Origin: Nocardia abscessus | Lineage (GTDB): Bacteria > Actinomycetota > Actinomycetes > Mycobacteriales > Mycobacteriaceae | Length of the DNA: 64,000 nt | Direction: 5' to 3' | Assembly (NCBI RefSeq): GCF_015477775.1 | Contig: NZ_JADLQO010000021.1 | Span: 54,563-118,562 of the forward strand | Part shown: one piece after another, positions 25,752 through 34,519 of the stretch | Layout of the letters: each line of letters opens with the position of its first letter | Numbering within the stretch: the stretch's first letter is position 1 | The notes under the pieces: model-generated | Database searches by the model: none | What the model was told of the DNA's origin: nothing | Seen by the model: the letters and a program-made list of their open reading frames with translations, nothing else | Position numbers and translations under genes: made by a program

Positions 25752-28166
25752 TCAGGCGTCGTGGATTATCGAGCCGGAGAACTGCATGGTGATCGAGGTG
25801 GCGTTTGTTAGGTCGATTGTTGACGGGTCGATCATGATGTTCCATCCGGCGAATGGGGTTGGTTCGAAGTAGGCGTAGCTCACTTCGTGGTCGAGAGCGC
25901 CGTCGACTTCGACGTAGCCGTAGGCGCCGTCGTCGAAGGTCCAGTCGGGCGGTCCGTTTTTCTTGGGAGACACCCGGTATTCGAAGTCGAGGTCCAGCGG
26001 TTTGGAGGTGAACTGGTAGGTATTTCGCCGGTAGCGGTCGAGGTAGTTGCCCTGGGTGCTGATCTGCAGGTTGACCGAGGCGCCGTTGCGCGGTGTCGCG
26101 TTTTCCACCCATACGCGCACGCGGTTGAGCCGGACTCGGCCGAAACCGGCGAACTCGTCGGTGTCCAGCGGTACCACGAAGCGGGCGGTCCCTGATTTCT
26201 TGAATTGGGTGAGAACGTCGGGGGCGTTTGTGCTGTCGATGGTGTATCTCTTGTCGGCCAGGATCTGCGGCGGCGGCGAGAAGTGTTCCAGGGCCGTCGC
26301 GGAGTCCATGGTGATGCTTGTCAGGTTCGTCAGTCCGGCGTCGAGTTCGCCGATGTTGTCGAGGATGCGTGGGCGCACTACCGAGGGTGCCAGTGCCCAG
26401 TAGAAGTACGACGCGCGGTAGCCCTGTAGGGCGGTGAACAGCGAGCTCTTGGTGTCGAGGTAGCGCAGGTACAGCTGCTGCATCAGCGCTGCGAGGGGCG
26501 CCTTGCCGTGGACCAGGGAGTCCAAGTACTGCTGCAGTTGCTGCTGTTCCTGTTCGGCCAATTGTTTTTGCAGGCTGACCGCGGCGTACTGCTGACCGGC
26601 CGCGACCGCGGCCGCTTGAGCGGCGGCCAATTCCTGCCCGTGGATGGCGACGGCGTCGACGGCTAGTTTGAGCTCGCGTGCGTAGCGGATGCCTTTCTGG
26701 ATCGGGTCGGCGAGCATGGCGTCGGTGTTCTGCTGGTAGATCCGCCACTGGTAGGTCGCGGTGAGATCCGCCCCGCCGGTGTCGAGGTTCATGTCTTTCA
26801 GCTTGGCGGCGTATTCCTCGGCGTTGTGGAAGTTCTCGACGGCGTCGATGATCTCCTTCGACAGGTCGTATACCTTTTTCAGTGCCTCCGCGATCTTTTT
26901 GAGCTGGTCCATGCAGTTTTTGAGGCTCGCGGCCAGGTTCGCGATGTCACTGCCGGCCTGGGCGGCGGCTTCCACCGCCTCCGCTCCCTTGATCGCGCTG
27001 CCCGCGGCGGCGGCGCCTGCGGCGGGGTCACCGACGAACATGGCGCCGATACCGACGCCGAAGGTGATGACCGCGGTGCTGAGGTCGATGATCGCCTTGC
27101 GGATCTGTTGATTCTTCCATTCGGGTACGCCGATCTGCTCGAAGTCGATCTGGGTCTCCTGGGCAGTGTCTTGGGCCGCCGTCAGCCGTTGCTGTGCGGC
27201 GGTGACCGCGGCGCTGGCGTTGTCGAAGTTGTTTTTCGCCTGGGCCAGTAGTTGAGTGGTGTACTGCGTTTCGTAGGTCTTGTTCGCCAGCAGGTTCTTG
27301 GCGAGCTGGATGAAGTTGTCGGTGACGACCGTCTGGGTGCTGAGGGCCTGGTAGTCGGCCTCGTACTGTTTGGCTTCGGCGACGAAAGCCTTCGCGAGCT
27401 CGGTGTAGACCTGCCGGCTCAGATACGGGACGAAGACCGTTCCATCGGATTCGGCGTTCATCTGCGCGGTGAGCAGCGTCAGCAGCGACGAGCTGCGCAG
27501 GAGCACGCCCAGTAGCTCGACGTTATAGCCCGACCAGTTCTTCAGCCATGTCAGTTGGCGTAGCGCCAGGTCCGGATGGGTGTCGTAGAGCAGTGAGGCG
27601 AACAGGAACTCGGTGCGCAGCGCCTGTTGGAAGTAGTCCGGGGCTGACAGGGCCGCGACCCCCTGGGCCCGGTCCAGAGGGCTTTGGACCGGGCCACTGC
27701 CCTCGACATACTTGATCAGCACGCCGCCGGACGGCGGTGGAGCGTCGATGACGGGTAGAGCGATCGTCTGCTGAGGGGCGAGCACGGCCTGACCCTGCAC
27801 GCTGCCTGCCAGCTCGTCGCAGAAAAGCACGAATCGAGCACCGTGGTCGTTTCGGTAGTCGAGGGTCACGGTGAACGGCTCGTCGCTCTGCAGCCGTCGC
27901 GCCTGGATCCACAGAACAGTTTCCTGGAGCCGCCATGAGATCCCGGCGGGCACGTTCACGACGTCGGCTACCAGCGTCACCAGCACAGGATCGAAACCCG
28001 AGTTGTGCAACGTGGTCTGTACCTCGCCCAGGTCGAGGTACATGGCCCGGAACACCGCGTGGGTGGCGTCGATCACGGTGGCCGAGGCGCAGGGCACGTT
28101 GCCCTGCTGTTCGATCTCACCGTAGAGCGTGCGCCAATCGTAGGACTGTGCCGCAATGACTTTCAT
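25752..28166 (-). CDS. 804-residue helical/beta protein, candidate large subunit of a pore-forming toxin
   Basis: No known family is claimed. Residues 1-165 look beta-rich. Residues about 170-600 are mainly helical with long heptad-like stretches (260-345 and 500-560, with a Gln-rich EQEQQQLQQYL). In the middle, residues 358-392, is a hydrophobic, glycine- and alanine-rich hairpin (AVITFGVGIGAMFVG, AAGAAAAGSAI), as in helical pore-formers. Residues 640-804 are beta-rich (ARFVVPLDTDEFAGFGRVRL, then RVRVWVENATPR) and loosely recall the receptor/TcB-binding end of Tc toxin A subunits. There is no signal peptide. It starts nine bases after the second XaxA-like gene, so the three genes form one operon. 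I infer that it acts with those proteins. Confidence 0.7.
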   Translation of the reverse strand: MKVIAAQSYDWRTLYGEIEQQGNVPCASATVIDATHAVFRAMYLDLGEVQTTLHNSGFDPVLVTLVADVVNVPAGISWRLQETVLWIQARRLQSDEPFTVTLDYRNDHGARFVLFCDELAGSVQGQAVLAPQQTIALPVIDAPPPSGGVLIKYVEGSGPVQSPLDRAQGVAALSAPDYFQQALRTEFLFASLLYDTHPDLALRQLTWLKNWSGYNVELLGVLLRSSSLLTLLTAQMNAESDGTVFVPYLSRQVYTELAKAFVAEAKQYEADYQALSTQTVVTDNFIQLAKNLLANKTYETQYTTQLLAQAKNNFDNASAAVTAAQQRLTAAQDTAQETQIDFEQIGVPEWKNQQIRKAIIDLSTAVITFGVGIGAMFVGDPAAGAAAAGSAIKGAEAVEAAAQAGSDIANLAASLKNCMDQLKKIAEALKKVYDLSKEIIDAVENFHNAEEYAAKLKDMNLDTGGADLTATYQWRIYQQNTDAMLADPIQKGIRYARELKLAVDAVAIHGQELAAAQAAAVAAGQQYAAVSLQKQLAEQEQQQLQQYLDSLVHGKAPLAALMQQLYLRYLDTKSSLFTALQGYRASYFYWALAPSVVRPRILDNIGELDAGLTNLTSITMDSATALEHFSPPPQILADKRYTIDSTNAPDVLTQFKKSGTARFVVPLDTDEFAGFGRVRLNRVRVWVENATPRNGASVNLQISTQGNYLDRYRRNTYQFTSKPLDLDFEYRVSPKKNGPPDWTFDDGAYGYVEVDGALDHEVSYAYFEPTPFAGWNIMIDPSTIDLTNATSITMQFSGSIIHDA

Positions 28167-28175
28167 GGCGCGGTC

Positions 28176-29357
28176 CTACACGCCCGCGAGGACGCAGTTC
28201 GGCGTGAGGAGGGTGTCCAGCCGCCATGCCTCCACCGTCCACTGATCCAAACTGGTGCGCTGCTGTTCGGTGACGTAGGCGTTCATGCGATAGCTGTCGG
28301 CCTCGTTGGCCACGGCGGCCCACTTACGGATGGCCGCGTCGACGCCCATATCCATGATGATCGGCGGGACCTGCTCGATGTTCGTGTCGATCATCGTCCG
28401 GATCGTCTCGAGGTCGTCGGAGATGGCCCCCCACACGCCTTCGATCTTCTGGATTACCGGGAGCACCGCGGTGAGGTCCTGCCCGATCGTCGTGGAGCTG
28501 TCCTTAGCGGATTCGACGGCGTGCATCAGGTTCGCGTAGGCGGCGTACTTGGCCTCCAGCGAATTGATCAGTTCCTTGGCGGCGTTGATCCTGTGGAGGG
28601 CCTCGATGGCGCGACTGCCGTAGACGCCGGCCACGACTGATGCGGCGATGAAGCCGGGCAGTCCCAGCCACGCGTACGTCGGCGTTGTCGCGGCCACCAC
28701 GACATCGTGGTTGTACTCGTCGTTCGCCGCCTTCAGCACGGCCTTCGCATCGGCGATCTGCTTCGTGACATCAGCGACATCCTTGCTGGATTCACCGTAC
28801 TTCTCGTTGTAGTACGCAACGAGGCCACCGTCACCGCCGGTCCCCACCATCGTCGTCTTGTCCGTTTCGGTGTCCTTCGCGAACTGATGGATTTGTGCGG
28901 TGACTGCGGTCGCTTTCTGCACCCGCGTGTCGGCGTCTTTCTTCAACACGTCCAGAATCGCTTTGAGCTTGTCTTTCGCCTGCTGGTCGTTCGGGTTGTC
29001 CGTCAGCCGTTGCGCCAGGTCCTTGATGGGCGGGTAATAGATGGGCGCTTTGTTCGAACCGTAATCGTTGATGTCGCTGGCCAGGCTGATCGTGGCAGGA
29101 TAGATCGTCTCGCGCCACGTCGTGCCGTGCTTGTTGATCTCCTGGTAGGCATCGATCAGCTTGGTGAAGTCCGACAGGTCACTCGGCGCGCCCGAACCCA
29201 AGTTGTTCCGGAACTGAGCCTCGGTTGTCGGGAGGACAAGGGCCTCCTGAACGTAGGCCTGGATTCTGATCCACTCGGCCCGGCTCAAGGTAAACGCCGG
29301 CCCGCCCTGCTCGCCCGGTTCTGCCAGTTCCCGGGGCCCGATATTCAACTCGGTCAT
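28176..29357 (-). CDS. alpha-xenorhabdolysin (XaxA)-like protein, copy 2
   Basis: 393 residues from an ATG behind GGAAGGAG. The opening FTLSRAEWIRIQAYVQEALV followed by LPTTEAQF parallels the XaxA/YaxA start LTKEDILNIQSYISTAMGLP. Long amphipathic helices follow, with a central hydrophobic hairpin near residues 218-250 (AWLGLPGFIAASVVAGVYGS), then two more long helices. This is the plan of ClyA-type alpha-pore-forming proteins, in which the hairpin inserts into membranes. It is a close paralogue of copy 1: 38 of the first 50 residues agree, and YYPPIKDLAQRLT and NPNDQQAK are shared. No signal peptide is present, so release would need lysis or a dedicated route. Confidence 0.7.
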   Translation of the reverse strand: MTELNIGPRELAEPGEQGGPAFTLSRAEWIRIQAYVQEALVLPTTEAQFRNNLGSGAPSDLSDFTKLIDAYQEINKHGTTWRETIYPATISLASDINDYGSNKAPIYYPPIKDLAQRLTDNPNDQQAKDKLKAILDVLKKDADTRVQKATAVTAQIHQFAKDTETDKTTMVGTGGDGGLVAYYNEKYGESSKDVADVTKQIADAKAVLKAANDEYNHDVVVAATTPTYAWLGLPGFIAASVVAGVYGSRAIEALHRINAAKELINSLEAKYAAYANLMHAVESAKDSSTTIGQDLTAVLPVIQKIEGVWGAISDDLETIRTMIDTNIEQVPPIIMDMGVDAAIRKWAAVANEADSYRMNAYVTEQQRTSLDQWTVEAWRLDTLLTPNCVLAGV

Positions 29358-29391
29358 CGGAGAATCTCCTTCCAGGTGGATGCAGTGACAG

Positions 29392-30576
29392 TCACCGGAC
29401 GGCGCCTGTGAGGACGCGGTTCGGCGTGATGAGGGTCGCCAGCCGCCATCCCTCCACGGTCCACTGCTCCGAACCGTAGGATTGCTCGCTGACGTGGGCG
29501 TTCGTGAGGAAGTTGTCGGCCTCCTTGGCCACGGCGGCCCACTTGGCGATGGCCGCGTCGACGCCCAGGTCCATGATGATCGGTGGGACCTGCGCGATGT
29601 TGTGGTCGATCAAGTCGAGGATGTACCCGAGGTCGTCGAACAAAGCCCCCCAGATGCCCTCGACCTTCTGGATCACCGGGAGGGCTGCTGTGATGTCCTG
29701 CGTGATCGTTGAGGAGCTCTGCTGAGCGGAGCGAGCGGCGTTCATCAGATTCGCGTCGGCGGCCAACTCGGCTTCCAGCTTGTTGATTTGTGCCTTGGCG
29801 GCATTCACTCGTTTCAGGGCCTCGACAGCACGAGCGCCGTATTCACCGGCCACGACTGCTCCGGCGATGAACCCGGGCAATCCCAGCCACGCGTAGGCCG
29901 GCGTTGTCGAAGCCACCACCACATCGTGGTTGTACTCGTCGTTCGCCGCCTTCAGTACAGTCTTCTCGTCGGCGATCTGCTTCGTGACCTCGGCGACGGC
30001 CTGGCTTGCTTGACCGTATTTCTTGTCGTAGTACGCAACCAGGCCACCATTGCCATCCGTCCCCGCCAACGTCGTTTTGTCGGTCTCGATGTCATACGCG
30101 AACTGGAAGGTCGTTGCCGAGACCAAGCGCGCCCACTGCACCTGCTTGTCGGCCTCGCCCCGCAACGTCTTGAGAATCGACTTCAAGTCATTCTTGGCCT
30201 GCTGATCGTTCGGATTGTTCGTCAGCCGTTGCGCCAGGTCCTTGATGGGCGGGTAGTAGACCGGGACCTTATCCCTGCCGTACTGGAGAATGTTGCTTGC
30301 CAGGCTGATCGTCTTGGGATAGATCGAGTCACGCCAATTCTTGCCGTCATCATTGATCAGCCGATAGACATTGATCAGCTTGGTGAAGTCGGACAGGTCA
30401 CTGGGCGCGCCCGGGCCCAAGGAGTTCCGGAACTCGGTCTGCGTCGTCGGAAGGACGAGCGCGTCCTGGACGAAGACCTGGATCTTGATCCACTCAGCCC
30501 GGCTGAGCAGGAAACCCGGCCCGCCCTGCTCGCCGGGCTCGGACAACTCTCGGGGGCCGATATCCAAGCGAGTCAT
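29392..30576 (-). CDS. alpha-xenorhabdolysin (XaxA)-like protein, copy 1
   Basis: First gene of the operon. The ATG at 30576 follows a perfect TAAGGAGGT, giving 394 residues. The architecture equals copy 2: N-terminal FLLSRAEWIKIQVFVQDALV, long helices, hydrophobic hairpin AWLGLPGFIAGAVVAGEYGA (residues 229-248), two C-terminal helices and a polar tail. Known XaxA/YaxA work with a second, different B subunit; no XaxB-like gene is seen here, only the paralogue 34 bases downstream and the 804-residue protein. The tail residues after WTVEGWRLATLITPNRVLTG are shared with copy 2. Tandem duplication with divergence suggests a hetero-oligomer. Confidence 0.7.
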   Translation of the reverse strand: MTRLDIGPRELSEPGEQGGPGFLLSRAEWIKIQVFVQDALVLPTTQTEFRNSLGPGAPSDLSDFTKLINVYRLINDDGKNWRDSIYPKTISLASNILQYGRDKVPVYYPPIKDLAQRLTNNPNDQQAKNDLKSILKTLRGEADKQVQWARLVSATTFQFAYDIETDKTTLAGTDGNGGLVAYYDKKYGQASQAVAEVTKQIADEKTVLKAANDEYNHDVVVASTTPAYAWLGLPGFIAGAVVAGEYGARAVEALKRVNAAKAQINKLEAELAADANLMNAARSAQQSSSTITQDITAALPVIQKVEGIWGALFDDLGYILDLIDHNIAQVPPIIMDLGVDAAIAKWAAVAKEADNFLTNAHVSEQSYGSEQWTVEGWRLATLITPNRVLTGAVR

Positions 30577-31570
30577 CAGGGACCTCCTTATTGTCGGAAA
30601 ACGGCCGGATCGCACAGGGGAAGCGCTGTCGCGCTGGGGGCCTCAGTCGCACTGCTGCTATCGAGATAGCGGCAAATACACACCAGACAGCAGATGAACA
30701 GCTCCTTTCGGCCGACAGCACTGATTCGGAGACGAGCAGGGTCTAGGCTTTCGTAGCCTCACCAGGTTTGTCAGTCGCAAATCTCAGCACCGCTATGTGC
30801 GGGTGCGTCGGTACGCGAATGGTCTGCCGATTCGCCCCGTGCCACGTACTGAAGGAGAAATGCGATTCGCGTTACTTCGTATCCGGTCGAAGATCTCGCT
30901 GGGATGTCTCCGCACCCCCTGAATCTCTGATTGCGGATGAGTTCAGTATGCGTCGAAACTGCACATATTTCGCATGATCAGTACTAACAAATCAGCTACC
31001 GTTTCCCGGTCCGAACTTGCTTCGATACCCAACTCGCGGTCTACTCTGCGGAAACTTTCGAATAATTCGTTTCTTTCACCGACAAGATTGACGAAACCTA
31101 TCCCTGTACGGCTGCCGAGATGCTTCCCCCGGCAGGTTTCATGCCCCAAGGAGTGCGATGCAAGTGCAGATGCACCACCAACGGGCAGCACATGCGGCGG
31201 CTAATCATCAGCGGTGTGCCGCCAAGGCCGACAGCCCGTTCGATCGCCCCGCACCGTCATAGCGGGGGCCGCGGCGCGCTGGATGAAGCCGCAGCTGGCG
31301 GGAATCGTCGGGTATCGAAAGTTCGTCGGCGCGGTGCGGCATCCGAGCCTCGCCCGCGCTGTCCGGCCTGATCGGTGAGCTGCCCTGTATCGAGCCAGCG
31401 GAGTCGACGCCGCGTTGGCTGCAACGGCAGCCCCACGCGGTGCTGCAGGCACTCGCCCACCACGGCGCGGAGCTGACCCTAGGGATGGATTGCCGCACCG
31501 CGGCACGGCCGACTCGTGCGGGTGCTCCTGGTGCAGGCGGGGTCCCCTGCCTACACGCAATGAACCGCTC
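30577..31570. other. gene-poor stretch upstream of the XaxA-like operon
   Basis: Apart from the operon promoter region next to 30577, frames here are short. A plus-strand frame near 31283 (MKPQLAGIVGYRKFVGAV) and another near 31440 (VLQALAHHGAELTLGMD) look like scraps of coding DNA from unidentified genes. The patch 30940-31120 is AT-rich relative to its surroundings. Confidence 0.35.
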
Positions 31571-31574
31571 ATCC

Positions 31575-31673
31575 GCGTCGAGGCATGGCTGCGTACGACC
31601 AAGCTGTTCGGTGAAGGCTTCGGCGGGTGTCTTCCAGCCGAGGGTCTTGAGGGGCCTGTGATGGGAAAGGAGT
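31575..31673 (-). pseudogene. IS30 transposase C-terminal scrap
   Basis: The minus strand reads HHRPLKTLGWKTPAEAFTEQ, the conserved C-terminal RPRKTLGWxTPAE stretch of IS30 transposases. Nothing else of the element is visible. It is not the same copy as the IS30 at 52009, which reads RPRKRLGWRSPAETLEQ. Confidence 0.5.
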
Positions 31674-31678
31674 TCGCG

Positions 31679-31816
31679 ATGTCGAAGTCCAGCGGGAAAG
31701 GTCACGGCGGCAAGATGACCACCGCGGCGGCGTCCCGAGTCCAGTCGGCGGCCGCCAGGAACCCGGGCAGCAGCTCGGCGAGGTCCGGATTCGCTTCCCG
31801 TGGTCGGGCAACTTGA
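31679..31816 (+). CDS. small conserved-type basic protein, 3' end altered
   Basis: ATG 31679 lies behind AAAGGAG and gives 45 residues: MSKSSGKGHGGKMTTAAASR, then VQSAAARNPGSSSARSGFAS. Small Lys/Ser/Ala-rich proteins with the pattern SRxQSAxA..P.SGFAxRAQ are widespread in bacteria. The expected end (RAQSAA and lysines) is replaced by GRAT where the sequence runs into the PNPOx fragment of the other strand, so the junction near 31805 probably truncates both. Confidence 0.45.
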   Translation: MSKSSGKGHGGKMTTAAASRVQSAAARNPGSSSARSGFASRGRAT

Positions 31817-32186
31817 CGTTGTTGTACATCGATGAGTCGGCGAGCCAGGGGAACTGGGCGAGGCTCAATTGCACGGCGTGCTGGATCTCGTCGGCATCGG
31901 TGACCAGCGTGGCGCGGCCCCGCATTTGCAACGAGCGGGTCAGGCGGCGCCCGGCGTATCCGTCATCCGGCAAATCGCTACGACGTAGCTGACGTTCGGA
32001 TTGGCCTGCAGATAGGCGTGCTTGCGGTTGTACTGGAATGTGTGAATGTAGGCAATGGGCGATGCGCAAGGCCGCTGCCGACGGGAAGCCGTCGGCAGCG
32101 ATCGTGGCCAGGGTTGTGAGCTCCTCTGTACGCAGCAGCTCGGCGATCGTGTCCCGGATCTGTTCGAGGGTGGGTTCGGCTTTCAT
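31805..32186 (-). pseudogene. pyridoxamine-5'-phosphate-oxidase-family protein, frameshifted and truncated
   Basis: The start is sound (MKAEPTLEQIRDTIAELLRT, then LTTLATIAADGFPSAAALRI), the N-terminal strand of flavin-binding split-barrel proteins. The frame then gives disordered Gln/Arg-rich sequence, resumes as RGRATLVTDADEIQHAVQLS and WLADSSMYNNVKLP, and is lost at about 31805. At least one compensating pair of indels and a truncation are needed. The family binds FMN or F420. Confidence 0.5.
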
Positions 32187-32339
32187 GCGACGCGAACCTC
32201 CGTCGCGGCGGGACCGATCAACCGGGTTCTCGGGTCGAAGTCATGCAGCGCGATCATCCAGGTCTCCTCTTCGAAGGGGTGACTAATTCCGCCCACCGTA
32301 GAAATTCCTTCCTCGATATCGGTAACCACGTCCTGATAT

Positions 32340-33128
32340 TCAAGAGTCGCGAAGTTCGAGCTGGCGTGAGATCGCCGCGGCCGCGTCTTTCACTGCCGAC
32401 TGGACATCGCGGAGCCGGGTGCGGGGCACGCGGGCGGCGAGGGCGGCGACGCTGACCGCGGCGCAGACCGAACCGGCGGAATTTCGTACTGGTGCGGCCA
32501 CGCCGAGGATGTGGGGGTCGAGTTCGCCCTGCGACACCGCGATTCCGGCTTCGCGGATGCGAGACAATCGTGTGCGCAATGCTGCGGGGTCGGTGAGAGT
32601 CTTGGCGGTAAAACGTTCGAGCGGGGCTTGTTCCAGTACCGAGGTGACCTCGTCGGGGTCGGCCCAGGCCAGCAGGACTTCGGCCGCCGCGCCCGCGTTG
32701 ATCGGCAGGACCTGGCCGCGCTCATAGGAGAGTCGAACCGCGTGCTGGGCTTCGACGAGATCGAGGCAGACCACCGAGCGACCGGAGCGGCGGGTCAGTA
32801 GCACCGTTTCGTCGACGTGTGCGGCCAGCGTCCGCATCACCGGCAACGCGGCCTCGGATAGCCCGAGGCCGGCACGGGCGAGGCGAGCGAGTTGAAAGAT
32901 CCTGGGCCCGAGGCGAAATCCGCCGGGGGTTTCCTCTACGAACCCATTGCTGGACAGGCTCTGCAGGTACCGATAGCCGGTCGAGCGGGCGACGCCGAGT
33001 CCGGCGGCGACTTCGGCGCCAGTCCATACCGGCTTTTCGGCCGAGAACAGGAGCAGGATGTCGAGCGCGCGATCGGCCGTGGAATTGCGTTCCCGGTAGG
33101 TGCTCGGTGCGGCGTTTCGTTCGGTCAT
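32340..33128 (-). CDS. IclR-family transcriptional regulator
   Basis: The 262-residue protein has the winged helix (STADRALDILLLFSAEKPVW, then VAAGLGVARSTGYRYLQSL) and the IclR effector domain (GQVLPINAGAAAEVLLAW, later SVCAAVSVAALAARVP). It lies at the edge of the aromatic catabolic locus and diverges from the class II aldolase gene, sharing a promoter region with the 40-bp operator at 33154. IclR proteins often control aromatic-acid operons, repressing or activating with the substrate as effector. It is the best candidate for the regulator of all three 40-bp sites. Confidence 0.9.
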   Translation of the reverse strand: MTERNAAPSTYRERNSTADRALDILLLFSAEKPVWTGAEVAAGLGVARSTGYRYLQSLSSNGFVEETPGGFRLGPRIFQLARLARAGLGLSEAALPVMRTLAAHVDETVLLTRRSGRSVVCLDLVEAQHAVRLSYERGQVLPINAGAAAEVLLAWADPDEVTSVLEQAPLERFTAKTLTDPAALRTRLSRIREAGIAVSQGELDPHILGVAAPVRNSAGSVCAAVSVAALAARVPRTRLRDVQSAVKDAAAAISRQLELRDS

Positions 33129-33153
33129 GTACACACGCTAGTCACCCGAATGG

Positions 33154-33193
33154 TGTCCTGTAAAGCAGGATGCATGTGCCGCTATGTAGGATG
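33154..33193. promoter_or_regulatory. 40-bp composite operator, site A
   Basis: The site starts TGTCCTG, has the 15-base palindrome TCCTG-TAAAG-CAGGA, then TGC, and a third half-site TATGTAGGATG at fixed distance. The same layout and spacing recur at 34461 and 40293. It lies between the iclR-like gene and the aldolase gene. Confidence 0.65.
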
Positions 33194-33264
33194 TCGAACC
33201 TACGGTGGGTTGTGTAGCAGCAGCGATAGATCTCCCATACGCTCGGCATGGTCGAAGGAGGCCC

Positions 33265-33972
33265 ATGGAAGACCCTAGGTACGCGGTGGTCCAAGCCAGT
33301 CACGCGTTGGCCGCCGCGGGGCTCGGCGACATGGTCTGGGGGCATGCCTCGGTGCGTGACCCAGGCGGTGACGGGGTGTGGATGAAGGCATCCGGGTGGG
33401 GGTTCGAGGAGATCGATCTCGATACGGTCGTCCTGGTCTCGCCGACCGGTGAGGTGCTGGCGGGGGCGGGGCGGCGGCATCTGGAGTTCCCGATCCATAC
33501 CGAGATCATGGCTGCCCGGTCAGATGTCGGCGCGGTGGTGCACACGCACGCACCCGCACTTGCGGCCTTCGCTTCTTTGGGGTGTGAGCTGTTGCCGATT
33601 TCGCACGACGCGGTGCCCTTCGCGTGCCCGCAGGTGCCCCGATTCGAGGAAACCGGGGCGCTGATCGCGACGACGGAGTTGGGGCGCGCACTTGCTCGCG
33701 GGCTGTCCGGTGCCAACGCGATCCTGATACCCAACCACGGCGCGGTGACGGTGGGTTCCGACATCGGTACCGCCGTCATGTACGCCGTGCTGCTCGAACG
33801 CGCCTGCCGGACACAGCTTCTCGCCGTGTCGGCGGGTGGTCCGGCGGCGTGGTCCGACCAAGCGGAGACGGAGTTCAAACGCGAGCAGGTCTGGAACCAT
33901 GCTCAACTCGATGCTGGATGGCGATACCTGATCAGGCGGAGCAAGGCGGGGCGGCCGGATTCAGGGCTGTGA
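33265..33972 (+). CDS. class II aldolase/adducin-family protein
   Basis: The ATG at 33265 follows AAGGAGG and gives 235 residues. Zinc-ligand motifs of the family are present: HTEIMAARSDVGAVVHTHAP (HTH) and IPNHGAVTVG, with a C-terminal histidine region. Family members are sugar-phosphate aldolases, but some actinobacterial relatives decarboxylate dihydroxyphthalate-type aromatic acids. In this locus a role on an aromatic acid or a ring-fission product is more likely than sugar metabolism. That is an inference from context. Confidence 0.85.
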   Translation: MEDPRYAVVQASHALAAAGLGDMVWGHASVRDPGGDGVWMKASGWGFEEIDLDTVVLVSPTGEVLAGAGRRHLEFPIHTEIMAARSDVGAVVHTHAPALAAFASLGCELLPISHDAVPFACPQVPRFEETGALIATTELGRALARGLSGANAILIPNHGAVTVGSDIGTAVMYAVLLERACRTQLLAVSAGGPAAWSDQAETEFKREQVWNHAQLDAGWRYLIRRSKAGRPDSGL

Positions 33973-34416
33973 GCCGAGCGCTTCGGCGAGCGCGCGCAGG
34001 TCCGGCAGTGCCGCCGCGATGCGGGCGCGGGACTGCTCGCTCAGCGTCGCCAGCGCATCGGAGACCCCGGCGTCGAGACGATCGGCGAGTTCGGTGCTCG
34101 CGGCTCGCATCTTGGCGGTGGGATGGAGTTGAATCACCCGGCCGTCCGCAGGGTCGGCGCGGCGGTCGAGGAATCCGTCCTTGGTCAGGTTCGAGACCAG
34201 TGTGCTGACATTATTGGCCTGCATGCGCAGTGCCTCGGCGATCTCGCGGACGGTGATGCCGGGGCGGCTATCGACCAGTTTGAGGACCTCTACCTGGGCG
34301 AGCGGTCGTGGATTTTCACCGCGGGGCGTTCCCTGACTCTGTCGGAGTGCTCGATGCAGCGTCCAGCTCGTTCGGGTGATCTCGGCCGGCAGGTCGCCGT
34401 GGTCAGCGGGAGGCAC
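33961..34416 (-). CDS. MarR-family transcriptional regulator
   Basis: 151 residues with GTG start. The winged helix reads GITVREIAEALRMQANNVST, then LVSNLTKDGFLDRRADPADG, with long flanking dimerisation helices. It converges with the aldolase gene (12-base overlap of 3' ends) and diverges from the dehydrogenase remnant. A palindrome at 34426-34439 directly ahead of the start suggests autoregulation. It is a second local regulator beside the IclR protein. Confidence 0.85.
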   Translation of the reverse strand: MPPADHGDLPAEITRTSWTLHRALRQSQGTPRGENPRPLAQVEVLKLVDSRPGITVREIAEALRMQANNVSTLVSNLTKDGFLDRRADPADGRVIQLHPTAKMRAASTELADRLDAGVSDALATLSEQSRARIAAALPDLRALAEALGSQP

Positions 34417-34425
34417 ACCCCAGTT

Positions 34426-34439
34426 TACCTCTAGTGGTA
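34426..34439. promoter_or_regulatory. palindrome upstream of the MarR gene
   Basis: TACCTCTAGTGGTA equals its reverse complement except at one base pair of positions, and is centred on CTAG ten bases before the MarR start. Confidence 0.4.
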
Positions 34440-34460
34440 GATCATTCCTCCTCTTTGATG

Positions 34461-34500
34461 TGTCCTGCGTTACAGGATGCTACTTTTGTTATGCAGGACA
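34461..34500. promoter_or_regulatory. 40-bp composite operator, site B
   Basis: TGTCCTG begins the site, followed by TCCTG-CGTTA-CAGGA, TGC and the third half-site TATGCAGGACA. The outer arms TGTCCTGC/GCAGGACA are perfectly inverted. The layout equals sites A and C. It precedes the dehydrogenase remnant and the first monooxygenase module. Confidence 0.7.
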
Positions 34501-34519
34501 CCATCGTAGCGTGGCGTTC

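Noticed and set aside
25627..26748. 373-residue minus-strand frame
   Set aside because: Arg/Pro-rich shadow of the 804-residue protein in another frame.
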